DNA of 64,000 bases from B69-G16 sp964501905 (GCA_964501905.1 CAZCTW010000011.1:1-64000); one strand, 5' to 3'; shown: positions 25,127-34,300, counted from the first letter of the stretch. A program made the numbers and translations. Notes: generated from the letters alone by a model not told the origin.

Positions 25127-25900
25127 CCGCCCGTTAACCCTGTCGATGAACTCCGCTACCTCCCGGCTATCCAGGATATAGAAGCTGAGCGAGATAGGGG
25201 TTACAGCTATCTCCTTCTCCACGAACACTGCGTAGACATCGGTGCCTTCCTCAGGCTCAACCGGCTCTCCGTAAAGCCAGTAATAAACGCCTCCCCTCGG
25301 ATCCACCCTCTTTTCTATGATATTGGTGAACCTTACCCTAGCCGGGCGCGCCAATTTCAAACGTCTAGACGGAGCGTCGGGAAAGTTGACGTTTAAAACG
25401 TCCACGCCCCGAGGGAAGCCCCTCTCCAAGACCTCCTCCACTAGAGCCTTAATACACGACTCGATTGTGGAGGAGAGCTCTTTATCAGACGCGAGAGAAT
25501 CTCCATCTTTCACGGTGGCGGAGAAGGCTATAGCCGGTATTCCTTCAAGAGATGCCTGGGCGGCGGCCCCCACGGTGCCCGAGGATAGAATAACTTGAAT
25601 ACTCGTGTTATCTCCTACATTTACGCCGGAGACCACTAGGTCTACAGGCCCCGTCAGCACCTTCAAAGCCATATAGATAACGTCGCTCGGAGTCCCGTTT
25701 ATTAAGTAGGCATAAGTATCCAAGTACCTAACCTTATTAACCCTCAAGGGCTTGTGCAGAGTTATCCCTAAACCGCTCGCCGACTTGGGAGTCTCGGGAA
25801 CGATTACGTAAGCCTCCCCTAACTCCCTCACGGCCTTATACAGGATCTCCAGCCCCGGGCTGTATAAGCCGTCATCATTCGTCACCAGGATCTTCGCCAT
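25106..25900 (-). CDS. surE: 5'/3'-nucleotidase SurE
   Basis: A metal-dependent nucleoside monophosphatase. The opening ILVTNDDGLYSPGLEIL contains the NDDG metal-binding site; VSGVNVGDNTSIQVILSSGT, AAQASLEGIPAIAFS and LNVNFPD follow in the family order. At 264 residues it is standard. Its 3' end overlaps that of tatD by 21 bases on the opposite strand. Upstream is an AT-rich stretch of about 370 bases shared with the divergent ACT-V4R gene. Confidence 0.95.
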   Translation of the reverse strand: MAKILVTNDDGLYSPGLEILYKAVRELGEAYVIVPETPKSASGLGITLHKPLRVNKVRYLDTYAYLINGTPSDVIYMALKVLTGPVDLVVSGVNVGDNTSIQVILSSGTVGAAAQASLEGIPAIAFSATVKDGDSLASDKELSSTIESCIKALVEEVLERGFPRGVDVLNVNFPDAPSRRLKLARPARVRFTNIIEKRVDPRGGVYYWLYGEPVEPEEGTDVYAVFVEKEIAVTPISLSFYILDSREVAEFIDRVNGRLGEEGV

Positions 25901-26269
25901 CTTTCACACCTAGACACTCCTTGAGAGAGGAAAACAAGAACATAAAAGCTTTGCGGACATGTCTCTAAATGCGAAATTCGTTAAACCTCTACTATCTTTT
26001 TCTGATATAGTTTTGCATAATATATTCTTTTTTGTAATATATATGACAAATTTAATGTTGGGCATTTAAATTATATTTTAAAATCTAAATAGCAAATTTC
26101 TGTTCAAATAATAGATTTTAAAATAATTTCTGCTGCATTATTCTGCAACATAATCCATCCAACCAATATTATTTATCGGGAAAATTATATTAAACATGTC
26201 AGCTAAATTCTCTAATATAAACGTAAGGTTTAAGAATAGGGTTATAAATGAAATATAAGGGTCTGCCCG
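25901..26269. other. AT-rich intergenic region
   Basis: About 370 bases, strongly AT-rich in its middle, between divergent genes. GTTATAAAT close to 26238-26246 is a likely TATA box for the plus-strand ACT-V4R gene at 26270. TGCA-TTATTC-TGCA near 26130 is a short inverted repeat that might be an operator. No RNA gene or coding frame was recognised. Confidence 0.45.
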
Positions 26270-27064
26270 ATGGGCGTAGAAAGAGTTTTTCAAAGATACA
26301 TACCCTGGATGCTCTACGCTCCCGAAGCTGAACTCTGCGAGTTCTGCTTCACCGTCCTAAACAAGCCCGGACAACTCAGGAAAATGCTTCTAATATTCGA
26401 GAAATACGGCGTAAACATACTAAGCATAAGCGGCTACGCCCTCCCCGGCTGGGAATACGGACAGGTATTCGTATTCGCCGATATAAAAAACACGAGGGTA
26501 GACTTAGACACAGTTAAAAAAGAGCTAGAAAATCTTGGAAGCGAAGTCTACGTTAAACAACAACCCGTTAAAGGCTTTATGATAGATGAATTCGCCCATC
26601 CCATCTACGTCTTCCCCGGCGTCCGCTCCCTCATACTCCTAGAGCCCGACTTCGCCGAAATGATAAAAGGATTCTACCAGAAGTTCGGCGAGATAGCCGC
26701 AACCCTCCTATACCATCAAGCCTACTCAGGAGGGAAATTCTTAGCAGAATACCTCTCGGAAAAACTAAACCTTAAAGGCAAAAAACTGCTAGTAGAATGC
26801 CTGAAATTTTACCAAGCCGGCGGGTGGGGCAGGGTAATACTGGCTAAATACGACCTCGAAAAGCCGGAGATAATACTCAAACTCTACGACTCCCTAGAGT
26901 GCAAGATATTCGGCAACCTGGGGAAACCAGCAAGCCACTTCTTAAGAGGACACATAAGCGGATTACTGACAGGCCTACTGGACAGAGAAGTTAGAGTTAT
27001 AGAGAAAAAATGCATAGCTATGGGAGACCCCTACTGCGAATTCCACCTCGAAACCATAGACTAG
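26270..27064 (+). CDS. ACT domain plus V4R domain regulator
   Basis: The N-terminal domain (about 22-95) is ACT-like: CFTVLNKPGQLRKMLLIFEK and YGVNILSISGYALPGWEYGQ, the usual small-ligand (amino acid) sensor. The C-terminal domain (about 130-260) is V4R, a ligand-binding fold: QAYSGGKFLAEYL, FYQAGGWGRVILAKYDLEKP, LRGHISGLLTGLL and the closing EKKCIAMGDPYCEFHL with conserved cysteines. No DNA-binding domain is seen, so it probably works with a partner. It has its own promoter in the upstream AT-rich region. Confidence 0.75.
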   Translation: MGVERVFQRYIPWMLYAPEAELCEFCFTVLNKPGQLRKMLLIFEKYGVNILSISGYALPGWEYGQVFVFADIKNTRVDLDTVKKELENLGSEVYVKQQPVKGFMIDEFAHPIYVFPGVRSLILLEPDFAEMIKGFYQKFGEIAATLLYHQAYSGGKFLAEYLSEKLNLKGKKLLVECLKFYQAGGWGRVILAKYDLEKPEIILKLYDSLECKIFGNLGKPASHFLRGHISGLLTGLLDREVRVIEKKCIAMGDPYCEFHLETID

Positions 27065-27297
27065 ACTTTCAACTTCTGACCTCGTAATTTCTCACACATA
27101 TAATAGTAGCTAAATATCATTTCTCGAAAATCTAGTCAACTCAATACTAGGCGTAACTTTGAAATTCATTTAAATGCTAGCTTTATCGTCCGTAAATTTT
27201 AGCTAAGCTTTTTAGGCAAGTTTTAAACATGAAGCCTTAGCTCTCCGTCTCGGCGAAAAATTGATAAAAATTATAATAAAAACTATGTTACAATATT

Positions 27298-27534
27298 ATG
27301 GTGATAATTTACCCGAGGAGGAGGCGGAGAATCTTCAGAGAACTCTTCCTCAAGCTCCTCGTACTGGCGGCGCTACTCTTCATCGCCGCCGTCGCCGCCT
27401 TCCTCCTCATCCCAGTAGCGGTCGAACGGGCGGAGATACCCGAAAACCTAAACCTACAAACATTAGCCAAGTTCCTAAAAGATGTAATCGACTACTGGCT
27501 CAGCTTAATAAAAGATATAGCCGCTCCTAGATAA
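27298..27534 (+). CDS. Small single-span membrane protein
   Basis: A 78-residue protein with a very basic start (PRRRRRIFREL), one hydrophobic segment (about 17-40) and a short helical tail. Charge distribution puts the N-terminus inside the cell. No family is recognised. Another frame of the same stretch (27261-27530) is a poorer candidate because it is proline- and arginine-rich without structure. A TATA-like AT-rich stretch precedes the ATG. Confidence 0.5.
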   Translation: MVIIYPRRRRRIFRELFLKLLVLAALLFIAAVAAFLLIPVAVERAEIPENLNLQTLAKFLKDVIDYWLSLIKDIAAPR

Positions 27535-27669
27535 GCAGGCGAAACTCTACCATAAATATCCCACACTTGTCCAAGAGAACAGCCTAAGTCCTAGCCCATG
27601 GCACGGTACGCCGCAACTACTCTTAGACAGGGCTTAAAAATAAAACGTCGAAAAGCGTAGAGTTAAGCA

Positions 27670-27960
27670 TGCAAGACGTCGTTATAAAACCGGTAGACGA
27701 CCCGGACAGGTACTGGGAAATCGTCGAGGTAACAGCCGACGTCTGGGGATGAAAGACTATAGGGAAATCGTACCCGCCCACATGATGAAAGCCGTACAGC
27801 GGAGGGCTGGTACTCGCCGCCTTCAAAAACGACGAAATCATCGGCTTCGTCCTAGGTATATTGGCCATGGATGAGGAGGGAGGAGAGGAGCGACGAGGGG
27901 GGATGGGGCGAGGTAGCCGCCGGAGAGAGGCCATGGTACAACTACGAAACTTTTGAAACA
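27670..27960 (+). pseudogene. GNAT acetyltransferase remnant (COG3375-like)
   Basis: Joining frames gives DRYWEIVEVTADVWG, then MKDYREIVPAHMMKAVQ, then LVLAAFKNDEIIGFVLGILA, the N-terminal third of a GNAT-fold acetyltransferase of the COG3375 type. A stop after VWG and a base-pair change after VQRR break it, and the rest of the protein (normally about 280 residues) is gone. Its 3' end runs directly into the MenC-like remnant, suggesting a deletion that removed the end of one gene and the beginning of the next. Confidence 0.65.
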
Positions 27961-28862
27961 TCCCTATAGGTACCTCATCCCAACCCTGCTAAAAGCCGCC
28001 CACTGCTCGGCGAAGGACGTCTGGAAGCTCCTGAGCAGGGTGAGGGGGTACAACGCGGCTAAAGCCGGGCTCGAGGCAGCGCTTTAGGATTTAGAATCTA
28101 GGCTTGAGGACGTGCCGCTCTACAGGTACATCGACGGCGTGAAAAACGCATCCCTTCCGGAGTCAGCATAGGAATTAAAAGAGCGTAGACGAGCTACTAG
28201 CCACAATCTCCAAAAGGCTAGAGGAAGGCTATCTACGCGTAAAAATCAAGATTAAGCCGGGTTGGGATGTAGAAGTACTCGAAGCCGTGAGGAGAGAGTT
28301 CCCCGACACCCCCTACAAGTGGACGCGAACGCCGCCTACATTCTCAAAGACATAAACCTGCTGAGAAGACTAGACGCGTACAACCTGTTAATGATAGAAC
28401 AACCCCTACACTACGAAGACCTCGTAGACCACGCCCTACTAGCTAGAAAACTCTCAACCCCCATATGCCTAGACGAGAGCATAAGGGGGATACATGACGC
28501 CAAGGTAGCGTACACGCTAGGCTCCGCCGAGATAATCAACGTCAAACCCGGAAGAGTAGGGGCACACGCCCAGCGTGGAAATCCACGACTTCTGCGGGGC
28601 AGCCGGCATAGGGCTCTGGGTGGGCAGCATGCTCGGGACGGGGATTGGAAGAGCGCACCTCGTAGCCCTAGCCACCCTCAAAAACTTCACATATCCAAAC
28701 GACATCTACGCTAGCAGCCGCTGCTGGGAGAGAGACATAGTAGAACCCGAATGGGAGATAAAAAACGGGTACATAGAGGCACGGGAGAAACCCGGAATAG
28801 GGGTAGAAATCCTAGACATAGAAAAACACCTAGAGAAAAAGAAGGAGTACAAGCCCACATAG
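27960..28862 (+). pseudogene. MenC/N-acylamino acid racemase-like gene remnant
   Basis: An enolase-superfamily enzyme in pieces: KDVWKLLSRVRGYNAAKAGL, a stop in EAAL*DLESRL, then frameshifts before RVKIKIKPGWDVEVLEAV, LQVDANAAYIL (metal Asp), YNLLMIEQPLHYEDLVDHAL (metal Glu), ICLDESI and finally WVGSMLGTGIGRAHLVALAT. At least four breaks and loss of the N-terminal capping domain make it inactive. The K-x-K, D, E, D ligand set points to o-succinylbenzoate synthase or N-acylamino acid racemase, known partners of COG3375 acetyltransferases. Confidence 0.75.
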
Positions 28863-28948
28863 CCCAACGCAAAACTTTTAAAATCCGAAACCTTTACTCC
28901 AGAAAAGTTTATTACCCATACATTTAGACACACAATGAGGGATTTAGA

Positions 28949-31153
28949 ATGGTCAAATACAAACAGACAGCAGAGATCCTTAAAATAATGAAAAACATAG
29001 AACAGGTAAGGAACATAGGCACCCTAGCCCACGTAGACCACGGCAAAACAACCACCTCGGACAGCCTGCTAATGGGGGCAGGACTCCTAAGCCCCAAGAC
29101 CGCCGGCAAAGCCTTAGCCTTGGATTACGTAGAAATAGAACAGCTAAGACAAATGACCGTGAAGGCGGCTAACATAAGCCTATACCACGAGTGGAAAGGC
29201 AAGCCATACGTAATCAACCTAGTAGACACGCCCGGACACGTAGACTTCACCGGACACGTAACCAGAAGCCTGCGAATGATGGACGGAGGAATAGTAGTAG
29301 TAGACGCGGTCGAGGGAGTAATGACCCAGACCGAGACCGTCGTGAGGCAGGCGCTAGCCGAGAGAGTAAGACCTCTACTCTACATAAACAAGGTAGACAG
29401 ACTGATAAAAGAGCTAAAGCTAAGCCCCCGAGAAATACAGGAAAGATTCATAGAGATAGTCCGAGACTTCAACAACCTAATAGAGCTATACGGCGAGCCA
29501 GGATTCAAAGAAAAATGGAAAGTAGACTTTAAGCGAGGCCAAGTAGCCTTCGGAAGCGCACTACACAAATGGGGACTAACAATACCCATAGCAGTAAAGA
29601 AAGGACTAAAATTCGACTACATAGTCGACGCCTACCAAAAAGGCTACTACGAAGAACTAGCCAAAGAATTCCCCCTATACGTGGCATTGCTGGACATGGT
29701 CGTAGAACACGTACCCAACCCCCGAGAAGCCCAGAAGTATAGAGTGCCTAAATTGTGGAAGGGAGACCTAAACGGGCCGATAGGCAAAGCAATGGTAGAA
29801 TGCGACCCAGAAGGACCTGCAGTAGTGGCGGTAAGCAAGATAATATTCGACCCACACGCAGGCTTCGTAGCCACCGGGAGAGTATTCAGCGGAACAGTAA
29901 AACCTGGACAGGAGGTGTGGCTGGTAAACGCCAGAACACAGCAGAGAATACTCCAAGTAGGACTTTACATGGGACCATACAGGGAAGTAGCCGAGGAGAT
30001 AACCGCCGGGAACATAGTAGCCCTACTCGGACTAGATAAAGCCAGAGCGGGAGAGACAATAGTAGACCTACAGTACAAAGACGTAATGGCGCCCTTCGAA
30101 AGAATGGCATACGTAAGCGAACCAGTAGTAACCATAGCAATAGAACCCAAACGCAGCAGCGACCTACCCAAACTAGTCGACGCACTCAGAAAACTAGCCA
30201 TAGAAGACCCCACCCTAAGAGTAACCATAAACCAGGAAACCGGAGAATACCTCATAAGCGGAATGGGAACACTCCACCTCGAAATAACATTGTGGGAGCT
30301 ACACCAGCGAACCGGACTAGAAGTAGTAACAAGCCCACCAATAGTAAGATATAGAGAGACAATAAAGAAGAAAAGCCAAATATTCGAAGGAAAAAGCCCC
30401 AACAAACACAACAAATTGTATATAAGCGTAGAACCACTAAACGAAGAAACACTACAATTGCTACAGCAAGGCAAGATATACGACGGACAAGACTGGCGGC
30501 AAAGAGCCAAAATACTAAGAGAAGAAGCAGGATGGGACTCAGACGAAGCAAGAGGAGTATGGGCAATAGACGACAACCTAAACATATTCGTAGACCTAAC
30601 CAAAGGAGTACAACACCTAAGAGAAATAAAAGACTACACAATACAAGGATTCAGATGGGCATTCGAAGAAGGACCCCTAGCCAGAGAACCAGTAAGAGGA
30701 GTAAAAGTAATACTTCATGACGCCACCGTACACGACGATCCAGCTCATAGAGGGCCGGCTCAGATAATTCCCGCCTGTAGACACGCGATCTACGCCGCCT
30801 TCCTGAGCGCGGATCCGATTCTTTTGGAGCCGATTTTGAAGATCGACGTTAAAGTGCCGCAGGAGCAGTTGAGCGGTGTTTTGAACGTGATTACGAAGCG
30901 CAGAGGCAAGATTTTAAACATGGAGCAGCACGGCATGATAATGAGGGTTAAGGGTGAGATACCGGTTAGCGAGACATTCGGCTTGGCGGATGATATGCGC
31001 AGCGCCACGCAGGGCAGGGCCTTCTGGAGTACTGAGTTCTCGCGTTGGGCTCCGGTTCCGTCGGGTATGCTCTTGGATTTGGTTATGAAGATTAGGGAGC
31101 GTAAGGGACTGCCAAAGAGGATTCCTAGACCTGAAGACTTCCTCGGTCCTTAA
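28949..31153 (+). CDS. fusA: Translation elongation factor 2 (EF-2)
   Basis: The GTPase that moves the ribosome along mRNA. G motifs: AHVDHGKTTTSDSLL near residue 27, DTPGHVDFTGH near 93, and NKVD near 150. The diphthamide-site histidine is His600 within HDDPAHRGPAQII. Length (734) and the C-terminal RKGLPKRIPRPEDFL are normal. GAGGG precedes the ATG and a TATA-like CTTTTAAAA lies about 70 bases upstream. Codon style changes sharply near base 30715 (residue about 590): before it third positions are mostly A or C, after it G and T, although the protein is continuous. Confidence 0.97.
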   Translation: MVKYKQTAEILKIMKNIEQVRNIGTLAHVDHGKTTTSDSLLMGAGLLSPKTAGKALALDYVEIEQLRQMTVKAANISLYHEWKGKPYVINLVDTPGHVDFTGHVTRSLRMMDGGIVVVDAVEGVMTQTETVVRQALAERVRPLLYINKVDRLIKELKLSPREIQERFIEIVRDFNNLIELYGEPGFKEKWKVDFKRGQVAFGSALHKWGLTIPIAVKKGLKFDYIVDAYQKGYYEELAKEFPLYVALLDMVVEHVPNPREAQKYRVPKLWKGDLNGPIGKAMVECDPEGPAVVAVSKIIFDPHAGFVATGRVFSGTVKPGQEVWLVNARTQQRILQVGLYMGPYREVAEEITAGNIVALLGLDKARAGETIVDLQYKDVMAPFERMAYVSEPVVTIAIEPKRSSDLPKLVDALRKLAIEDPTLRVTINQETGEYLISGMGTLHLEITLWELHQRTGLEVVTSPPIVRYRETIKKKSQIFEGKSPNKHNKLYISVEPLNEETLQLLQQGKIYDGQDWRQRAKILREEAGWDSDEARGVWAIDDNLNIFVDLTKGVQHLREIKDYTIQGFRWAFEEGPLAREPVRGVKVILHDATVHDDPAHRGPAQIIPACRHAIYAAFLSADPILLEPILKIDVKVPQEQLSGVLNVITKRRGKILNMEQHGMIMRVKGEIPVSETFGLADDMRSATQGRAFWSTEFSRWAPVPSGMLLDLVMKIRERKGLPKRIPRPEDFLGP

Positions 31154-31453
31154 GTTTTTTGATGGCTATTATCATTGATATTTTATTCTCTGTCTTTGCT
31201 AAGTATAGTCTGAATTTTCTCTAAAGTAGTTTCTTAGGCTTGTTTCTAGTGACTTAAATGTTTTCTCATGTTATATTTGGATTTTTAGAAACATGCCATG
31301 ATAATACCGTTATTAGGAAAGTTGTAAGGCTTGTATTGATTACCAAAGGATTTGCCGCAATAAATGAAAGTAAAGTCGTAAGTGTCATGAGCCTGAGTAA
31401 TAGTGCAGATATGGTGTAAATGCCTGTTATAGTCTCTAGCAGGTGGTTATTGT
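31154..31453. other. Intergenic region after EF-2
   Basis: Three hundred bases, T-rich, between the EF-2 stop and the end of the convergent PaREP1 gene. The T-run just after the stop (GTTTTTTGATGG) may end EF-2 transcription. No RNA gene was recognised. The stretch is next to the composition switch at about 30.7 kb and is a place to look for origin sequences. Confidence 0.4.
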
Positions 31454-31966
31454 TTAGTATGTGTGAGCGGGTGGACTTTCCTTTGGGGGAGTGTTAGAGT
31501 ATTTTTGGGCTATGGTTTTTACTAGTTTTTTGATGGATTTTAGTGCTTTTTCTACGTCGTCTTTGTTGCACCAGTTTTCGTAGAAACATACGTGCATCTC
31601 CACTGCTCTCGCCCATGCGTCGCCCGCCCATTCTCCAAGTTCGCTTTCTATTTTCCTCTTGTATTCCCAGAGTTGGCCGCGGCTCGTTAATCGCTTGCCG
31701 TTTTTCCAGTATGCGTAAGCCTTGACTGCTAGTGCGGCTGCTCCCCAAACTTTTTCTGCTGCCTGTCTTACGTTGTCTTTTTCTAGCTCTTTTCCGGCTT
31801 CGGCTAGTAGTTCTTCTGAGGCTTTCATGTACTCTTTAGCCTTGTTTTGGGGGTCTAGGTTTTGAGTTAGTAGTTCAAGTAAGTATTCTTTTATGCTTAG
31901 GTTGTGTTTTTTAGCTTCTTCTTTGAGGCGTTTGGCGACGACGCCGCTGATTAAAATGGTCTCCAT
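31454..31966 (-). CDS. PaREP1-family protein
   Basis: A 170-residue helical protein of the PaREP1 family, expanded in Thermoproteales and relatives. The start ISGVVAKRLKEEAKKHNLSI looks like a ribbon-helix-helix or short DNA-binding unit. The conserved core follows: KASEELLAEAGKELEKDNVR, AAEKVWGAAALAVKAYAY and WARAVEMHVCFYENWC. Its HEPN-like helices suggest a nucleotide- or RNA-related role, unproven. It lies at the edge of the accessory region. Confidence 0.75.
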   Translation of the reverse strand: METILISGVVAKRLKEEAKKHNLSIKEYLLELLTQNLDPQNKAKEYMKASEELLAEAGKELEKDNVRQAAEKVWGAAALAVKAYAYWKNGKRLTSRGQLWEYKRKIESELGEWAGDAWARAVEMHVCFYENWCNKDDVEKALKSIKKLVKTIAQKYSNTPPKESPPAHTY

Positions 31967-32319
31967 GTTCTTCCTTGAGATATTTTGCTTGGAGGTATTT
32001 AAATCTCCTCAAGGTATTTTATGGCTTCCTTCGCACATCTTATTGTTTGGGCGGTTTTCTATTTTGTAGTTTTTATATTGTGGATGGTCTCGTGGGGGAA
32101 GTTAGGGTATTTTTTTATTGTGATGGTCGTTGTATTTCTCGAAGTAATGAGGTGGATATAGTAGGATTGGGAGTGTTTGCTCATTTTGAGAGATTATCTG
32201 GGGGTGGGGAATTTACTGTTGATTCTAGTTTTGAATAGGTATTCCGTCTTTTACTATATTTCTTCGGTTTGCGTTTGGGATTTGGGGGCTGTTTTCTCTT
32301 TTGAGGTTTTGTCTTATGT
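31967..32319. other. T/G-rich gene-poor stretch
   Basis: About 350 bases strongly T- and G-rich on the plus strand. A plus-strand frame of 87 codons (31975-32238) is open but its product is rich in Phe, Tyr, Cys and Gly without recognisable order, as expected by chance in T/G-rich DNA. The 5' flank of the PaREP1 gene, including its promoter, must lie at the left end. Confidence 0.4.
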
Positions 32320-32568
32320 TTATCCTATTATCGTATTTTCTTCGTTTTTAGCGTGATTGCATTGTATGGTTTGAGGTTCGTCTGTGACGTCTATGGCTAT
32401 TTCTGTTATTCCTGATTTGAGGGCTTCTAGCCAGAGGTTTTCTGCTTGTTCTTTTGTGTATCCGTGTTTTTCTATTAGGTATTTTTCTAGTTTTTCTAGT
32501 GGTAGTGCGTTGGTGTGGTGGTGTTTTAGGGCTTCTTTGAGGATTTTTTCTATTTGTTTTTCTTCCAT
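32320..32568 (-). CDS. Small hypothetical protein, winged-helix-like
   Basis: An 82-residue protein with KQIEKILKEALKHHHTNALP, LEKLEKYLIEKHGYTKEQAE and NLWLEALKSGITEIAIDVTD, an order of three helices that could be a small winged helix. The second half looks wing-like but ends in a polar tail. Not recognised by name. A short leader with AT-rich upstream sequence is present. Coding seems likely from its helical pattern. Confidence 0.5.
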   Translation of the reverse strand: MEEKQIEKILKEALKHHHTNALPLEKLEKYLIEKHGYTKEQAENLWLEALKSGITEIAIDVTDEPQTIQCNHAKNEENTIIG

Positions 32569-32708
32569 CGTTTTCTGTGTTCGTTATGGCATATAAGGGA
32601 GGCGTTTTAAGAGTTTATTAAGAATGGTGGACTTGTGTGTTTTGCCTTTTTATGTCTATGGGTTGGGGTATGAGTTCGTTGAATTATTAACTTATGGTTG
32701 CTTTTGTA

Positions 32709-33457
32709 GGTAGTGTCAACTTAAAGTTTTTAGTGGGGGTCCGTGTTTTAGCAATATGCCATGAAGCCAAAAGCCCTACTACAAAGAGCACGGACCCCTA
32801 TAGAACTAGTGATTTACGCAATATATCTCTATCTCTCAGGACTAAGCCTAAGGCAGACAGCTAGAGCCCTAGCCTCCATCGGCTTCGCTAGAAGCCACGA
32901 GGCAGTCAGAAAATGGGTGCACAAGCTGGCAAATATAGCTGCAGAGGCGATAAGCCTCGAAACGGCCATAGTAGACGAGACAGCCGTGAACATCGGCGGC
33001 AGGCAAGTCTGGCTTTGGGTTGCTATAGAGCCGGAGCGCCGGGCAATCCTAGCTCTATACCTCAGCGAGACGAGGAATTTTCTAGTCGCCTACAGCTTCC
33101 TCGCCGAGCTGAGAAGGCACGGTGTTAAGCGCGTAATCACGGATGGGGCTAGGTGGTATCCGCCAGCTGCGCGGTGGGCTGGGTTGAGGCATGAGGTTGT
33201 GCACGGCGGCGTGCGTAGCTACGTTGAACGCTTTATCTGCGCTGTTAAGGATAGGCTTAGGGGCTTCGACGTCTATTTTCCCTCGCCTAGCAGGCTACTG
33301 GATTCAGCGTTGAGGCTTCTCTATGCTTGGGCCAGCTTCTACAACTATGCTAGAGTACACTTAAGCTTCGGCGAGCCTCCCCGCAGCATGTCCGGCTTCA
33401 CAGAGCTAGAAAGGCTCACGGCATTAGCACAAAAAAGGTGGTAAAGTTGACAGCACC
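32709..33457 (+). mobile_element. Intact IS6-like insertion sequence
   Basis: A 749-bp element with imperfect inverted ends, GGTAGTGTCAACTT on the left and GGTGCTGTCAACTT on the right (read inward), and a perfect 8-bp target duplication CTTTTGTA at 32701-32708 and 33458-33465. It holds one complete transposase gene. The intact duplication and uninterrupted gene indicate a recent insertion. It inserted into the 3' part of the minus-strand gene at 33424-34071. A deleted relative is at 111-652. Confidence 0.9.
32761..33444 (+). CDS. IS6-like DDE transposase
   Basis: A 227-residue transposase. An N-terminal HTH (SGLSLRQTARALASIGFARS, near 26-45) is followed by a DDE core: Asp72 in IVDETAVNIGG, Asp128 in RVITDGARWYP and Glu156 in RSYVERFICAVKDRL. 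IS6-family enzymes normally space the last two by about 34 residues; here I count 28, so the family name rests mainly on overall pattern and the 8-bp duplication. It ends inside the right inverted repeat. The frame is complete, so the element may be active. Confidence 0.88.
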   Translation: MKPKALLQRARTPIELVIYAIYLYLSGLSLRQTARALASIGFARSHEAVRKWVHKLANIAAEAISLETAIVDETAVNIGGRQVWLWVAIEPERRAILALYLSETRNFLVAYSFLAELRRHGVKRVITDGARWYPPAARWAGLRHEVVHGGVRSYVERFICAVKDRLRGFDVYFPSPSRLLDSALRLLYAWASFYNYARVHLSFGEPPRSMSGFTELERLTALAQKRW

Positions 33458-34071
33458 CTTTTGTAGGATTTTATGAGTAAAGGCCTGCCAAAGCGGGTTT
33501 CTAAGCTTGAGGACTTTTGGTCTTTAGTTTTGGTTTTTGGTTGGGGGTGGTAATGCATAAATAGGTGTGATTGTATTTGTTTGAGGGAGTTGCCCCGGAG
33601 CGTTGCGATGATTGGGGGCAGCCTTCCGAGCAGGTTGAAGATTCTTTTTAAGACTCTTGTTTTAGCCGATACTATGGGTGATTGCCGCATCCAGTCTCTT
33701 ATGATGTTTACCTTGCCTTCTGGCACGTTTAGTTTTTTGGCGAGTTGATATGGGTTTTCGGCTCCTAGTTTTTTCATCGCGTTTTTTATTCTTTTGTGAA
33801 GGTAGCGCGAGTCTATTTTTCTTATTGCGCCGTCTGGTTCTTGCCACCAGTGGTATAGTTTTTGTTTTATCTGTGTTTTGGGTCCGTAGATTTTCTCTAT
33901 GAGTTTTTGGAGGGTTTCTGCGGGTACTCCAAGCTTCTCTTCTAGTGGTTTCAGTTCTACTAGCTTGGGGTTTTCTACGTGTTGTATGATTTGTTCTATG
34001 AGTTGTAGCTCTTTCTCCTTATTTCTCAGCCACTGGACGTACTGCAGATGTGATTGTTTGTACTGGCCCAT
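33424..34071 (-). CDS. Hypothetical HTH protein, C-terminus altered by IS insertion
   Basis: A 215-residue basic protein. The middle, AENPYQLAKKLNVPEGKVNI, is a helix-turn-helix, and the N-terminal 70 residues form two helices with LEEKLGVPAETLQKLIEKIY, perhaps a second one. The last dozen codons lie in the IS right end, so the present C-terminus (ending LSTLPPFLC) is transposon-derived. Removing the IS would let the frame run about 25 residues further on the other side. Function is unknown; DNA binding is inferred. Confidence 0.5.
   Translation of the reverse strand: MGQYKQSHLQYVQWLRNKEKELQLIEQIIQHVENPKLVELKPLEEKLGVPAETLQKLIEKIYGPKTQIKQKLYHWWQEPDGAIRKIDSRYLHKRIKNAMKKLGAENPYQLAKKLNVPEGKVNIIRDWMRQSPIVSAKTRVLKRIFNLLGRLPPIIATLRGNSLKQIQSHLFMHYHPQPKTKTKDQKSSSLETRFGRPLLIKSYKRVLSTLPPFLC
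33551..33621 (+). repeat. Dispersed repeat, copy A
   Basis: Matches the stretch at 34301-34375: both have TAATrcATAAATA-like AT sequence, then TTTGAGGGAGTTGCCCC, GGAGCG and GCGATGATT followed by a G-run and CAG. Copy A lies antisense within the hypothetical HTH gene. The AT part looks like a TATA box, so the pair may be a duplicated promoter and leader; copy A has no obvious gene after it. Confidence 0.7.
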
Positions 34072-34300
34072 TGGGCTCCTCTAGCGGTTTGTTACGGTGT
34101 GTGGATTATCGAATTTGCGGTTAATATCCTTTGAGTGAGTGTTGCCTGTGGGTGTTGGAGTTTGATTTTCAGTGTTTATGGTGAGATATGGGCTCGTGTA
34201 TGTGTGTACTATGATTGGATGGGTGGTTTATCGGGATTGTGTTAATGGTTTCAGCGCTAGATATACTATTTGAGGAAGACTCTTAGTTTAGTTTAAGTAA
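34072..34300. other. Intergenic region
   Basis: About 230 bases, G/T-rich, holding the promoter region of the minus-strand HTH gene at its left end. No gene or RNA recognised. Confidence 0.4.

Noticed and set aside
29191..30720. Several long frames in other phases of the EF-2 gene
   Set aside because: They are shadows caused by the A/C-rich codon use; EF-2 accounts for the whole stretch.
31466..31492. Sequence GACTTTCCTTTGGGGGAG as an origin-recognition box
   Set aside because: Only loosely like known ORB elements and it lies in the end of the PaREP1 coding sequence.
31975..32238. 87-codon plus-strand frame
   Set aside because: Product rich in Phe, Tyr, Cys and Gly without pattern, expected by chance in T/G-rich DNA.
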